In this document: piece after piece, positions 8,885 to 16,471 of the stretch
Numbering within the stretch: the first letter of the stretch is position 1
How the letters are laid out: each line of letters opens with the position of its first letter
NCBI GenBank assembly: GCA_964473245.1
Contig: CAYYOL010000010.1
Coordinates: forward strand, 1-54,630
Source: CAYZJV01 sp964473245
GTDB taxonomy: Bacteria > Spirochaetota > Spirochaetia > Sphaerochaetales > Sphaerochaetaceae
Direction of reading: 5' to 3'
DNA: 54,630 nt
The notes under the pieces: model-generated
What the model saw: the letters and a program-made list of their open reading frames with translations, nothing else
The model's database searches: none
What the model was told of the DNA's origin: nothing
Translations under genes and position numbers: made by a program

Positions 8885-9934
8885 CTATGTTCCAGATGGA
8901 ACATGATCGGAGCTTCGAGAGACAAACACCTGCTTGTCGAACAGGACACATCGATTCTTCCCACTCCTCTTCGCCTGATACATAGCCCAATCGGCGTAGT
9001 CGATCAACTCATAGATATTATCCGAATCCCGATTGAACACAGCGAGACCGGCACTGCTGGAGACCGGCAGCTCGCCAGCGGAGGTGCGAATGTTCGGTGA
9101 AAGAACCAACTGGGAGAACTGTTTCCAGAACAGCGTCAGGAAATGACCATCCGGTTGCACGACACCATGGATATAGATCCCGAACTCATCTCCCGCTATC
9201 CGCATGAGAATTGTGGGAAGGCCAAAGTCGAGTTTCCTCAGTCGATCTGAGAATGCTACGAGGAACTCATCACCCACAGCGTGCCCGTAGGTGTCGTTCA
9301 CATCTTTGAACCCATCGATATCGACAAACACGAAGACTCCCATCTCTCTCGGTTGGAGTGCGATCACCCGCAGCATCTCGGATCGGTACTGATATCTACT
9401 GACAAGACCAGTCAGCGGATCCTTGACTAGGCGATTGTTTAACTCCTCATTGAGAACCTCGAGTTGGCGATTTGCCCGCTGGAGTCTACGATGTGTATTC
9501 ACCAACTCGTTGTTGAGCCGCTGAATCTGTTCGAAATGATTGTATATGGATTGTGAATCCTGTACATCCTTCTTTGTATGAAGCAGGGCGAAGTGCTTTA
9601 CCAGATCGCTGAACGTTTGACCGATTCGTTTTCGTATCTCCAAGTCGACAGTATCCAGATAGTCGACCGCGAGAACCCATACCAGATGCTCGACCCTGAC
9701 CAGAAAGAGACAGAGGTGGGTTTCGACTCCTTTGGTGCCTACATGGCGACAGAGAACTTTGTTCTGCTCTTCCACAACAGTGGAGAACGACATGGAGAAA
9801 TCTTCACTCTCCTGCCCACTGAACATATCATGAAGATTGGTCACGAACGGAATGGCGAACGATACGGGACTACTCCAGTACGCCTCGTTCACGAGTCCAT
9901 GCAGATCCGTTCTCACGAAAAAAGATATGCTCAC
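8885..9934 (-). CDS. Diguanylate cyclase (GGDEF) with N-terminal sensor and coiled coil
   Basis: Makes cyclic di-GMP from two GTP. About 349 residues: an N-terminal domain of about 110 residues with no clear family, a charged coiled coil (about 115-170) and a C-terminal GGDEF domain starting at DPLTGLVSRY. The active-site loop is AGDEF (about 247-251), an accepted active variant, and the metal-binding DIDGFKDVNDTYGH is intact. No RxxD inhibitory site lies five residues before it. I chose GTG at 9934, which overlaps the stop of the cobalamin-binding gene as GTGA, over a longer frame that would overlap by 73 nt. Coupling suggests the B12 protein is its sensory partner. No membrane segment seen. 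Confidence 0.85.
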   Translation of the reverse strand: MSISFFVRTDLHGLVNEAYWSSPVSFAIPFVTNLHDMFSGQESEDFSMSFSTVVEEQNKVLCRHVGTKGVETHLCLFLVRVEHLVWVLAVDYLDTVDLEIRKRIGQTFSDLVKHFALLHTKKDVQDSQSIYNHFEQIQRLNNELVNTHRRLQRANRQLEVLNEELNNRLVKDPLTGLVSRYQYRSEMLRVIALQPREMGVFVFVDIDGFKDVNDTYGHAVGDEFLVAFSDRLRKLDFGLPTILMRIAGDEFGIYIHGVVQPDGHFLTLFWKQFSQLVLSPNIRTSAGELPVSSSAGLAVFNRDSDNIYELIDYADWAMYQAKRSGKNRCVLFDKQVFVSRSSDHVPSGT

Positions 9935-10680
9935 AATACAGGTACCACGTCCTCGGCCCAGTCGATAAGCTCTGAAGCCAGAGCTGCATACTGCACAGGC
10001 CATCGTTTGTAGATCTCATTGCTGGTGGAGAATGCTCTTCCACCGACAGCGATACGTATCGAAGGGAAAGCGTCATGAATCGCGAAGACGGCATCTCTAC
10101 AGACTCCGAGATATTGCGGCATGGTCACCGATAGCGCGACAAGGTGCGGCTTGTATTCCTGGATAGCGTGAATGAGCGAAGGGACGGGTACCGCTGCACC
10201 GAGATAGATACTGTCCCAACCATGGTACTCGAAGAGATCCGATACCATGCGACCGCCCATCTCGTGCAGCTCACTTCCCACACAGCAGGTCACAACGGTT
10301 CGATTTCGCTTAGGTGTACTGAATATGGTTGGATAGAATTGGGAGAGCACCATCTGAGTTGTCGAGGTGCAATAGTGTTCCTTGTCGACCGTGATTAGAT
10401 TTTTGTGCCACAGCTCTCCAACTTCGTGCATTGCCGGCATGATGATCTCCTCGAAGATCTCTTCCAGCGGAATCCCCTCCTGCTCTGCCTGCTTGATCAC
10501 CCCAATTGCTTTCGCAGTCTCACTTCTCATGAGCGCGCTGAGATACTTTTTTCTAAACTCGAGATGCTTACCTGAGAGGAAGGCATCGGATATTGGATAG
10601 TTGCCCACCGCCTGTTCGGTAACCTGTATGGCAGCTTCTATCGTTCGATCTGCACAAGCCCGCTGATCGCCGGAGAACAA
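9931..10680 (-). CDS. Cobalamin-binding CarH-type sensor, C-terminal part
   Basis: About 249 residues covering a helical cap domain and a B12-binding Rossmann domain. The cap carries W91-x9-E101-H102, the Wx9EH signature known from adenosylcobalamin photoreceptors of the CarH/LitR group. The B12 domain has E137-x-H139-x-x-G142 (the ExHxxG form of the base-off motif), then YLGAAVP, LSVTMPQ and AVGGRAF. There is no DNA-binding domain. The frame opens only with TTG at 10680, without a ribosome binding site, and a stop lies seven codons upstream; the missing N-terminal domain is in another frame (next entry), so the gene is probably one coding region interrupted by a +1 frameshift. GTGA-coupled to the cyclase gene. 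Confidence 0.8.
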   Translation of the reverse strand: MFSGDQRACADRTIEAAIQVTEQAVGNYPISDAFLSGKHLEFRKKYLSALMRSETAKAIGVIKQAEQEGIPLEEIFEEIIMPAMHEVGELWHKNLITVDKEHYCTSTTQMVLSQFYPTIFSTPKRNRTVVTCCVGSELHEMGGRMVSDLFEYHGWDSIYLGAAVPVPSLIHAIQEYKPHLVALSVTMPQYLGVCRDAVFAIHDAFPSIRIAVGGRAFSTSNEIYKRWPVQYAALASELIDWAEDVVPVL

Positions 10681-10987
10681 ACTCTGCGGTTGAATTCTTC
10701 AAAATGGTATAATGAGAGATCATCTGATCCTTGATTCGATCTCTGTCCAGATCCTTCATAAGATTGCACAGCAGTTCATACAACCACAGTGCGTACGATG
10801 AGAATATCTTCTCATCCTCCAGTTTCACCGCAGTGCTCAGGAAGCTGAAATTGTACAGTATGTCCTGAAACATGAGCTGCTTTCTCCGATCATCCATCTC
10901 TCGATTCAGCTCCGGATCTTCGGCAAACTGCCGATCGAAGATTCTTTGAGCGAGCGCAATGTGTGCGGGATCGGAATTCGTGATCAA
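10568..10987 (-). CDS. N-terminal domain of the split cobalamin-binding sensor
   Basis: Frame of 139 codons whose first 100 or so residues (SFLSTAVKLEDEKIFSSYAL, then LWLYELLCNLM) resemble the all-helical N-terminal domain that precedes the B12 cap in full-length homologues of about 340 residues as I remember them. After roughly ILKNSTAEFV (near 10690) the sequence becomes arginine- and cysteine-rich and loses protein character, while the correct continuation appears one base further along in the overlapping frame. TTG start at 10987 with AGGAG 4 nt upstream. It begins 21 nt after the stop of the VOC protein gene, so the three genes probably share a message. Confidence 0.62.
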   Translation of the reverse strand: MITNSDPAHIALAQRIFDRQFAEDPELNREMDDRRKQLMFQDILYNFSFLSTAVKLEDEKIFSSYALWLYELLCNLMKDLDRDRIKDQMISHYTILKNSTAEFVLRRSAGLCRSNDRSCHTGYRTGGGQLSNIRCLPLR

Positions 10988-11008
10988 TAGACTCCTCGTT
11001 TCCCTCTC

Positions 11009-11368
11009 CTATAGTGATTCGGAAAACTGAATACGGACACCATTCGGATCCAGTATATAGAAGAACCTGATATGGTCGTTCGGCTGAAATGGTCCACTCT
11101 CTATCCCTATGCCTCTATCAGCAATGAAAGCCAAGGTTCGATCGAGAGAATCTGTGGCGAATCCAAGCGTCACGGCATTCCCGGGTTCCAGTGGAGTACC
11201 AGAAGACTCAATCAGTTCAATCTGCGTTTCACCCTCGCCAAGAAATGCAATCTCCCCCGAAGGACCGGCTGAGAAACGGCGTTTCACAGGCAGTCCCACG
11301 ATCTCTTGATAGAATACGATCGATTCCTCGAGATCTCTCACTTGCAACGTAGTCCAACAGTACCTCAT
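11009..11368 (-). CDS. VOC/glyoxalase-fold protein
   Basis: Single-domain vicinal-oxygen-chelate protein of about 119 residues (YCWTTLQVRDLEESIVFYQE at the start, FFYILDPNGVRIQF at the end). The pattern of a metal-binding Glu near the end of each beta-alpha-beta-beta-beta module is partly visible (QIELIE), so it could be a lactoylglutathione lyase, a dioxygenase-like enzyme or a ligand-binding protein. I use the ATG at 11368, behind GAGGGGG, rather than the ATG at 11386, which has no Shine-Dalgarno. It heads the minus-strand operon with the B12 sensor and the diguanylate cyclase; whether it shares their function is unknown. Confidence 0.78.
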   Translation of the reverse strand: MRYCWTTLQVRDLEESIVFYQEIVGLPVKRRFSAGPSGEIAFLGEGETQIELIESSGTPLEPGNAVTLGFATDSLDRTLAFIADRGIGIESGPFQPNDHIRFFYILDPNGVRIQFSESL

Positions 11369-11476
11369 AGTCCCCCTCTCATACATGACAGATGCCAGTA
11401 TGGTATCACAGTACCAGACAGTTAGTAACCAGAGAAGTTCGTTTGGCTAAGAATTTGGAGAGGAATTATCCATCTG

Positions 11477-11505
11477 TTGCCAGAGGCCCGTCTGGAATAT
11501 ATACT
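11477..11505 (+). promoter_or_regulatory. Promoter of the HIT gene, probably leaderless
   Basis: TTGCCA (11477-11482), 17-nt spacer, TATACT (11500-11505), then only 6 nt before the ATG at 11512. Transcription would begin at or next to the start codon, which fits the absence of any Shine-Dalgarno sequence there. Confidence 0.6.
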
Positions 11506-11511
11506 GCCTAC

Positions 11512-11913
11512 ATGAACGGCTGTCAAAGCACCTGTGCATTCTGTATCATACCAGACGACCAAATTCTATTGAACAATGACCTTGCATACGCAATATGGGA
11601 CTCATCTCCTGTCGTTCCGATGCATACCTTGGTCATCCCCAGAAGGCACGCTCCCGACTTCTTCGATCTCGAAGAGAGCGAACTGCTCGCATGTAGCGAC
11701 TTAGTGAAAATGGTGAAAGATCATCTGCTGATGCTCGACCCTACCATCGAGGGGTTCAACCTCGGGGTGAACGTGGGAACCACAGCTGGCCAGACAGTGT
11801 TTCATTGCCATATACATGTGATCCCGAGAAGACCGGGGGATGTCCCTTATCCGGTGGGCGGAGTGCGCAACCTCATACCAGGTAAAGGTCGGTACCCCGA
11901 GTCACAAAGGTGA
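11512..11913 (+). CDS. HIT family nucleotide hydrolase
   Basis: Histidine-triad protein of about 133 residues. The catalytic triad sequence FHCHIHVIPRR is near the C terminus, and the N terminus has the CxxxCxxC-like start followed by DDQILLNNDLAYAI, typical of HIT hydrolases that split AMP-containing compounds. The longer frame back to 11392 is rejected: the extra 40 residues are not family-like, and a promoter with its -10 box 6 nt before this ATG makes a leaderless start here. Divergent from the VOC gene. Exact substrate unknown. Confidence 0.85.
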   Translation: MNGCQSTCAFCIIPDDQILLNNDLAYAIWDSSPVVPMHTLVIPRRHAPDFFDLEESELLACSDLVKMVKDHLLMLDPTIEGFNLGVNVGTTAGQTVFHCHIHVIPRRPGDVPYPVGGVRNLIPGKGRYPESQR

Positions 11914-11930
11914 AATCACCCAGAATATGG

Positions 11931-11960
11931 CTTGTACGCACGATGAAATTCGTGTACAAG
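11931..11960 (+). repeat. Inverted repeat upstream of hcp
   Basis: CTTGTAC...GTACAAG arms (7 bp perfect, extended by ACG/CGT with a 2-nt bulge) about 80 nt upstream of the hcp start and 18 nt past the HIT stop. No T-run follows, so an activator site or RNA-processing hairpin is more likely than a terminator. Confidence 0.5.
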
Positions 11961-11973
11961 AGAGTGTAAACTA

Positions 11974-11992
11974 ATACCATTTATGGTATAGT
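11974..11992 (+). promoter_or_regulatory. hcp promoter -10 box inside a perfect palindrome
   Basis: ATACCATTTATGGTAT (11974-11989) is a perfect palindrome with 7-bp arms around TT. It overlaps TATAGT (11987-11992), the best -10 candidate for hcp; the -35 region is poor (GTGTAA). The layout fits a repressor site over a weak promoter that also needs an activator. Confidence 0.5.
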
Positions 11993-12026
11993 GACAGATA
12001 TCAAATATGCATACCAAGGAGTTATT

Positions 12027-13664
12027 ATGAGCATGTTTTGTTACCAGTGTCAGGAGACAGCTAGGAATACCGGGTGCACCGTGAAAGGTGTCTGTGGTAA
12101 GAATGCGGAAGTCTCTAATCTTCAAGATCTTCTCATCTATGTATTGAAGGGAGTCTCCCAGATCGTACAGAAAAACGAACTGAATGTCGCCGAGCTGCCC
12201 GAGCTGAATCACAATCTGCTTACCAGTTTGTTCATGACCATCACAAACGCAAACTTCGACGATGCTGCCATCGAAGCACAGATCGTCAAGATGGTGCAGC
12301 TGAGAGATGATCTTGCGAAGGGCACCTCGACTGAGGGTTTGCATGATGCTGCAACCTTCACCGTCTCAGATCACGAAGCAATCGTACAGAAGAGTGAGAG
12401 CTCCGAAGTCGGCGTTCTGGCAACGGATAACGAAGATGTTCGCTCGCTTAGAGAGCTGATCACCTACGGCCTGAAGGGAATGGCAGCCTATGGCGAGCAT
12501 GCCATGAATATCGGTAACGAGGATGTCGAACTATTCTCGTTCATGTATGAAGCACTCGCTGCGTTGCTCGATGATTCGCTCGGAGCTGATGAGCTGGTCG
12601 CTCTTACCCTGAAAACCGGAGAATACGGTGTAAAGGCCATGGCTCTTCTTGATACCGCAAACACCACAAGATATGGAAACCCGGAGATCACCGAAGTGAA
12701 TATCGGGGTGAGAAACAACCCGGCGATTCTGATCAGCGGACACGACCTGGTCGATATGGAGATGCTGCTCGAACAGACCAAGGGTACCGGTGTCGATGTA
12801 TACACCCACGGAGAAATGCTCCCCGCCAACTACTACCCTGCATTCAAGAAGTACGACCACTTCGTTGGCAACTACGGTAACTCATGGTGGATGCAGACCA
12901 CCGAGTTCGATTCCTTCAAGGGACCGATTCTCTTCACCACGAACTGTATCGTCCCGCCGAAATCTGAAGAGATTCGCAGCAGAATCTACACAACTGGCGC
13001 CGCAGGATTCCCCGCATGTGAGCATATCGTTGCCGACGCTCAGGGAAAGAAGGATTTTTCCCGAATCATTGAGCATGCGAAGAAGCTCTCATCCCCCGTT
13101 GAAATCGAAAAGGGTACCATTGTTGGTGGATTCGCTCATGAGCAGGTGTTCGCTCTTGCCGACAAGGTCGTCGATGCAGTGAAGTCTGGTGCAATCAAGA
13201 AGTTCTTCGTGATGGCAGGATGCGATGGACGCATGAAATCCCGTGACTATTATACGAAGTTTGCCGAGAATCTGCCAAAGGACACCGTCATCTTAACAGC
13301 AGGCTGCGCAAAATTCCGTTACAACAAGCTGAATCTCGGTGATATCGGGGGAATCCCTCGCGTACTCGATGCTGGACAGTGCAACGACTCCTACTCACTT
13401 GCTCTCATTGCATTGAAACTCAAGGAGGTCTTCGGCCTCGACGATGTGAACAAGCTTCCCATCGCCTACAACATTGCCTGGTACGAGCAGAAGGCAGTCA
13501 TCGTACTGCTCGCACTCCTCTACCTCGGCGTGAAGAACATCCATCTCGGGCCGACACTTCCGGGATTCCTCTCTCCGAATGTCGCGAACGTGCTAGTCGA
13601 GCAGTTCGGTATAGCCGGAATCGGTGATGTACAGGACGACATCGATCTCTTTATGGCCATGTAG
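12027..13664 (+). CDS. hcp: Hybrid cluster protein / hydroxylamine reductase
   Basis: Cytoplasmic iron-sulfur-oxygen enzyme of 545 residues, linked to NO and hydroxylamine detoxification in anaerobes. N-terminal cluster cysteines are C5-x2-C8-x8-C17-x5-C23, the class I (strict anaerobe) spacing. Hybrid-cluster ligands are recognisable: His in ISGHDLVDME, Cys in FTTNCIVPP, Cys in VMAGCDGRM and TAGCAKFR, Cys in DAGQCNDSY, and Glu/Lys in AWYEQKAV. The ATG at 12027 is preferred (AAGGAG 5 nt upstream) over a GTG 36 nt earlier that lies inside the promoter. No hcr reductase gene is adjacent, as usual for class I. Preceded by two inverted repeats and followed by a terminator. Confidence 0.96.
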   Translation: MSMFCYQCQETARNTGCTVKGVCGKNAEVSNLQDLLIYVLKGVSQIVQKNELNVAELPELNHNLLTSLFMTITNANFDDAAIEAQIVKMVQLRDDLAKGTSTEGLHDAATFTVSDHEAIVQKSESSEVGVLATDNEDVRSLRELITYGLKGMAAYGEHAMNIGNEDVELFSFMYEALAALLDDSLGADELVALTLKTGEYGVKAMALLDTANTTRYGNPEITEVNIGVRNNPAILISGHDLVDMEMLLEQTKGTGVDVYTHGEMLPANYYPAFKKYDHFVGNYGNSWWMQTTEFDSFKGPILFTTNCIVPPKSEEIRSRIYTTGAAGFPACEHIVADAQGKKDFSRIIEHAKKLSSPVEIEKGTIVGGFAHEQVFALADKVVDAVKSGAIKKFFVMAGCDGRMKSRDYYTKFAENLPKDTVILTAGCAKFRYNKLNLGDIGGIPRVLDAGQCNDSYSLALIALKLKEVFGLDDVNKLPIAYNIAWYEQKAVIVLLALLYLGVKNIHLGPTLPGFLSPNVANVLVEQFGIAGIGDVQDDIDLFMAM

Positions 13665-13690
13665 GTCCATGAGATCTCTTTGAACCCACA

Positions 13691-13720
13691 CATGTGCGGC
13701 CTCCACGGAGGTCGCACATG
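13691..13720. terminator. Shared hairpin between convergent hcp and Na/Ca exchanger genes
   Basis: CATGTGCG-g-CCTCC / GGAGG-t-CGCACATG forms a long, nearly perfect stem with a 2-nt loop 27 nt after the hcp stop and just past the stop of the convergent exchanger gene. Only a weak T-run (ATTTCT) follows on the plus strand. It probably ends both transcripts. Confidence 0.72.
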
Positions 13721-13724
13721 ATTT

Positions 13725-14687
13725 CTAGCCCAAAAACAACAGAGCCGTATACCCGACATAACAGAGAACGAGGAACACACCTTCGAACCGATTGATACGC
13801 CCCTTTCCTCGAGGGAATCGATACCCAATAATGAACAGAGATACCGTCAGTGCACTCATGACCATCATGTCCCGGGTGAATATCTGTGACTCGACACGGA
13901 TCGGATGGATCACACCGGAAAGACCGACGACAGCAAGCGTGTTGAATAGATTCGAACCCAGCACATTGCCGAGTGCCAAATCGTGCTCTCCCCGCTTCGT
14001 TGCAGCGACAGCGGAAGCCAACTCAGGTAGCGACGTACCGATTGCAACTATGGTGAGTCCGATCACGAGATCGCTCATTCCCAACAACTGAGCTATCTCC
14101 ACTGCACCCCATACCAATGAACGGGAACTCAGCACCAGGAGAACAAGACCGACGATCACAGCAGAAACAGCCTGTTTCAAGGACCGATTCGTAGCTTTGA
14201 GCTCCTGAGCGACCTCATCACCGAGTGTGTCGGGGGTCTTCATGCGACCTCGATACAGGCTCCAACCCATGAGTACCGAAAAAAGCATGAGCAGCAGGAC
14301 CGACTCCAGGCGCGAGACGTATCCATCCGATACAATATATGCTGAGACACCGGTAACGACGGCAAGAAGAGGCAACTCCATTTTCAGAATCTTGGAACGC
14401 ACCGTGATGGGCATGATGATGGATGTGATACCGAGAATCAGTGCGATGTTCGCAATATTCGAACCGTACGCGTTTCCCAATGCGATAGCCGGTACCCCAT
14501 CGATTGCAGCCTGTACTGAGACGACGAGTTCAGGGGACGAGGTACCAAAGCCGACGACGACCATGCCTATGAGCAATGGAGACATACCAAAGTGGTATGC
14601 CAATGCAGAAGCACCATCAACAAAGCGATTAGCACTCCATACGAGGACCAAAACACCAACAACGACTGCGATACTGGGAATCATCAT
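13725..14687 (-). CDS. Calcium/sodium antiporter (CaCA family, YrbG-like)
   Basis: Membrane exchanger of 320 residues built of two homologous halves. Each has the alpha-repeat signature: GFGTSSPELVVS with GNAYGSNIAN in the first half, AIGTSLPELASA with GNVLGSNLFN in the second; the two Glu residues in SPEL/LPEL bind the cation. About ten helices, with a cytoplasmic loop near residue 130-165. Starts with ATG ATG at 14687. It has its own strong promoter at 14719-14747 and ends at the hairpin shared with hcp. Ion specificity (Ca2+ against Na+ or H+) is assigned from the family only. Confidence 0.92.
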   Translation of the reverse strand: MMIPSIAVVVGVLVLVWSANRFVDGASALAYHFGMSPLLIGMVVVGFGTSSPELVVSVQAAIDGVPAIALGNAYGSNIANIALILGITSIIMPITVRSKILKMELPLLAVVTGVSAYIVSDGYVSRLESVLLLMLFSVLMGWSLYRGRMKTPDTLGDEVAQELKATNRSLKQAVSAVIVGLVLLVLSSRSLVWGAVEIAQLLGMSDLVIGLTIVAIGTSLPELASAVAATKRGEHDLALGNVLGSNLFNTLAVVGLSGVIHPIRVESQIFTRDMMVMSALTVSLFIIGYRFPRGKGRINRFEGVFLVLCYVGYTALLFLG

Positions 14688-14718
14688 AGAAGGTTCTCTC
14701 TCTAGTTAGATGTTCAAC

Positions 14719-14747
14719 ACTATAGAAAAAGTGCTCGACACTGTCAA
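14719..14747 (-). promoter_or_regulatory. Sigma-70-type promoter of the antiporter gene
   Basis: On the minus strand TTGACA (14742-14747), exactly 17 nt, TATAGT (14719-14724), giving a start about 25 nt before the ATG. One mismatch to consensus in total. Confidence 0.8.
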
Positions 14748-14908
14748 ACTGATTCAACCGATGCGAACATGAATCGAGAATTATCATAACTTCACACTTT
14801 TCAGCCTCGTGAAACTTGTAAATTATCGTGTAATGGGGCAAAGTGGGGCGGCACATGATGAAACCCGGGATTTCTCGTATGGAGGACAGTCCGGTCATGT
14901 AGTAAACC

Positions 14909-14931
14909 CCTCCCCTTCAGGGATAAGGAGG
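14909..14931 (+). promoter_or_regulatory. Possible Shine-Dalgarno-sequestering hairpin before the decarboxylase
   Basis: The ribosome binding sequence AAGGAGG (14925-14931) can pair with CCTCCCCTT (14909-14917) just upstream, leaving a two-base bulge and a 7-nt loop. The pairing would hide the ribosome binding site of the decarboxylase gene. Whether it is regulated is unknown. Confidence 0.4.
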
Positions 14932-14938
14932 TCGCTCC

Positions 14939-16471
14939 ATGCACGAAGAGCAACAAACGAACAACCCATTTGCCTCTGAAATCCGCGAGTACGTGAGAGA
15001 CTCGAGAACTTTCTATTGCATGCCGGGTCACAAACAAGGAAAAGGAGCCCCGGCCTTCCTAAGAAAGATCTGGGGAGATCAAGTCTTTGCATACGACCTC
15101 ACCGAAGTATCGGGAAGCGATGTGCTGGCATTTCCGAAGAAGAACCTGCTCCATGCACAAAAGCGAGCTGCATCCATCATGGGGGCGCAGCAAACCTGGT
15201 TTCTGGTCAATGGCTCATCGGTGGGCATCCACGCCATCCTCGGTGCGCTCGTAAAACCGGGTGAGAAGATCCTTGTCCATAGGGAGTGTCACAAAGCTGT
15301 ACTCATGGGACTGGTCTTCTCGGGTGCAATCCCAATCTATCTCGAGCCTGTCCCCAACCTTCCCGAATACGCGTACGGTTCTGTCTACATGCAGAAGATC
15401 GAAGAGCTGCTCACCCTCCACGATATTAAACTCGTCATGGTCACCTCTCCGAACTACTACGGTATCAACCTCGACATCGCAGCAATCGCCGATATCTGCC
15501 ATGAGCACAACGCGCCATTGTTCGTTGACGAAGCACATGGTACCCACTTCTCGTTCTATTCCGAATTCCCCTCACCGGCACTCCGAGCTGGGGCTGACTA
15601 CTCTGTACAATCCATGCACAAGACCGTAGGCGGGCTCTATCAGAGTGCGCTCCTCCATTCTGCAGGAACGTCGGAAGCTATCGATGAGCGGATAGACCTT
15701 ATGCTCTCAATGTTGCAGAGCACGTCTCCTAGTGCGCTACTGCTCATGAGTATCGATGCCGCACTCTCTGAGGCCAAGGAGTATGGGGAACAGCGCTATG
15801 CAGACCTGCTTCAAATGTTGGAAGCAATTCGAGGACAGCTGAACTCGAGTGAGTTCATTGTAGTCGAACCCCCGGAAGGAATTCTCTCTGCTGGAGGGTT
15901 TTCCAGCTTCGATCCATGCAAGATCATTTTCCGGAGTGCCGAACGAGAAGAGATCAATCTGATCAGGATAAAGGATATCCTTGCCGACTCCCATGGCATT
16001 GAGATCGAACTTGCTGGCGAGAAACACCTGTTGCTCACGTTGACCATGGCAGATGCCATCGACCTCGATCAGACCAGAGAGAATCTCATCTACTTTGCAA
16101 AGACCATTGAACAGTTGGTACTCGACGGGTTCGCCGAAGTCGAGGAGGAAGATGATTTTGTGGACATACGAGAGCTCCCCATCTTCGAATTGACTCCGAG
16201 AGATGCATTCTACGCACCGAAGAGACAGCTCCCACTCTCAGAGGCAGAGCATGCGATCTCTGCAAGCATGGTCTGCATCTATCCCCCAGGATTCCCCTTG
16301 ATTATCCCTGGAGAGCGGATCAACGATGCCGCAATCCATAAGATCTACCACGATCATGAACTCGGGTTTACCATCATCGGTGTTACCGAATTAGAGGATG
16401 ATCTGTATATTGATATTGTTGAGGAGGAGGGACAGGACCTTGAACTGCTCACAGACACACCAGAGTCGTGA
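14939..16471 (+). CDS. Orn/Lys/Arg decarboxylase, fold type I
   Basis: PLP-dependent amino acid decarboxylase of 510 residues, probably arginine or lysine decarboxylase for polyamine synthesis. The N-terminal FYCMPGHKQGKG, the NGSSVGIHA loop, the cofactor-binding FVDEAHGTHF, and the PLP lysine in QSMHKTVGG are all present, followed by the small C-terminal domain with PPGFPLIIPGE. The length fits the short bacterial type (SpeA/YaaO of Firmicutes) without the CheY-like N-terminal wing of the inducible enterobacterial enzymes. AGGAGG is 8 nt before ATG. The substrate cannot be settled from sequence. The glycerophosphodiesterase gene overlaps its end. Confidence 0.9.
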   Translation: MHEEQQTNNPFASEIREYVRDSRTFYCMPGHKQGKGAPAFLRKIWGDQVFAYDLTEVSGSDVLAFPKKNLLHAQKRAASIMGAQQTWFLVNGSSVGIHAILGALVKPGEKILVHRECHKAVLMGLVFSGAIPIYLEPVPNLPEYAYGSVYMQKIEELLTLHDIKLVMVTSPNYYGINLDIAAIADICHEHNAPLFVDEAHGTHFSFYSEFPSPALRAGADYSVQSMHKTVGGLYQSALLHSAGTSEAIDERIDLMLSMLQSTSPSALLLMSIDAALSEAKEYGEQRYADLLQMLEAIRGQLNSSEFIVVEPPEGILSAGGFSSFDPCKIIFRSAEREEINLIRIKDILADSHGIEIELAGEKHLLLTLTMADAIDLDQTRENLIYFAKTIEQLVLDGFAEVEEEDDFVDIRELPIFELTPRDAFYAPKRQLPLSEAEHAISASMVCIYPPGFPLIIPGERINDAAIHKIYHDHELGFTIIGVTELEDDLYIDIVEEEGQDLELLTDTPES

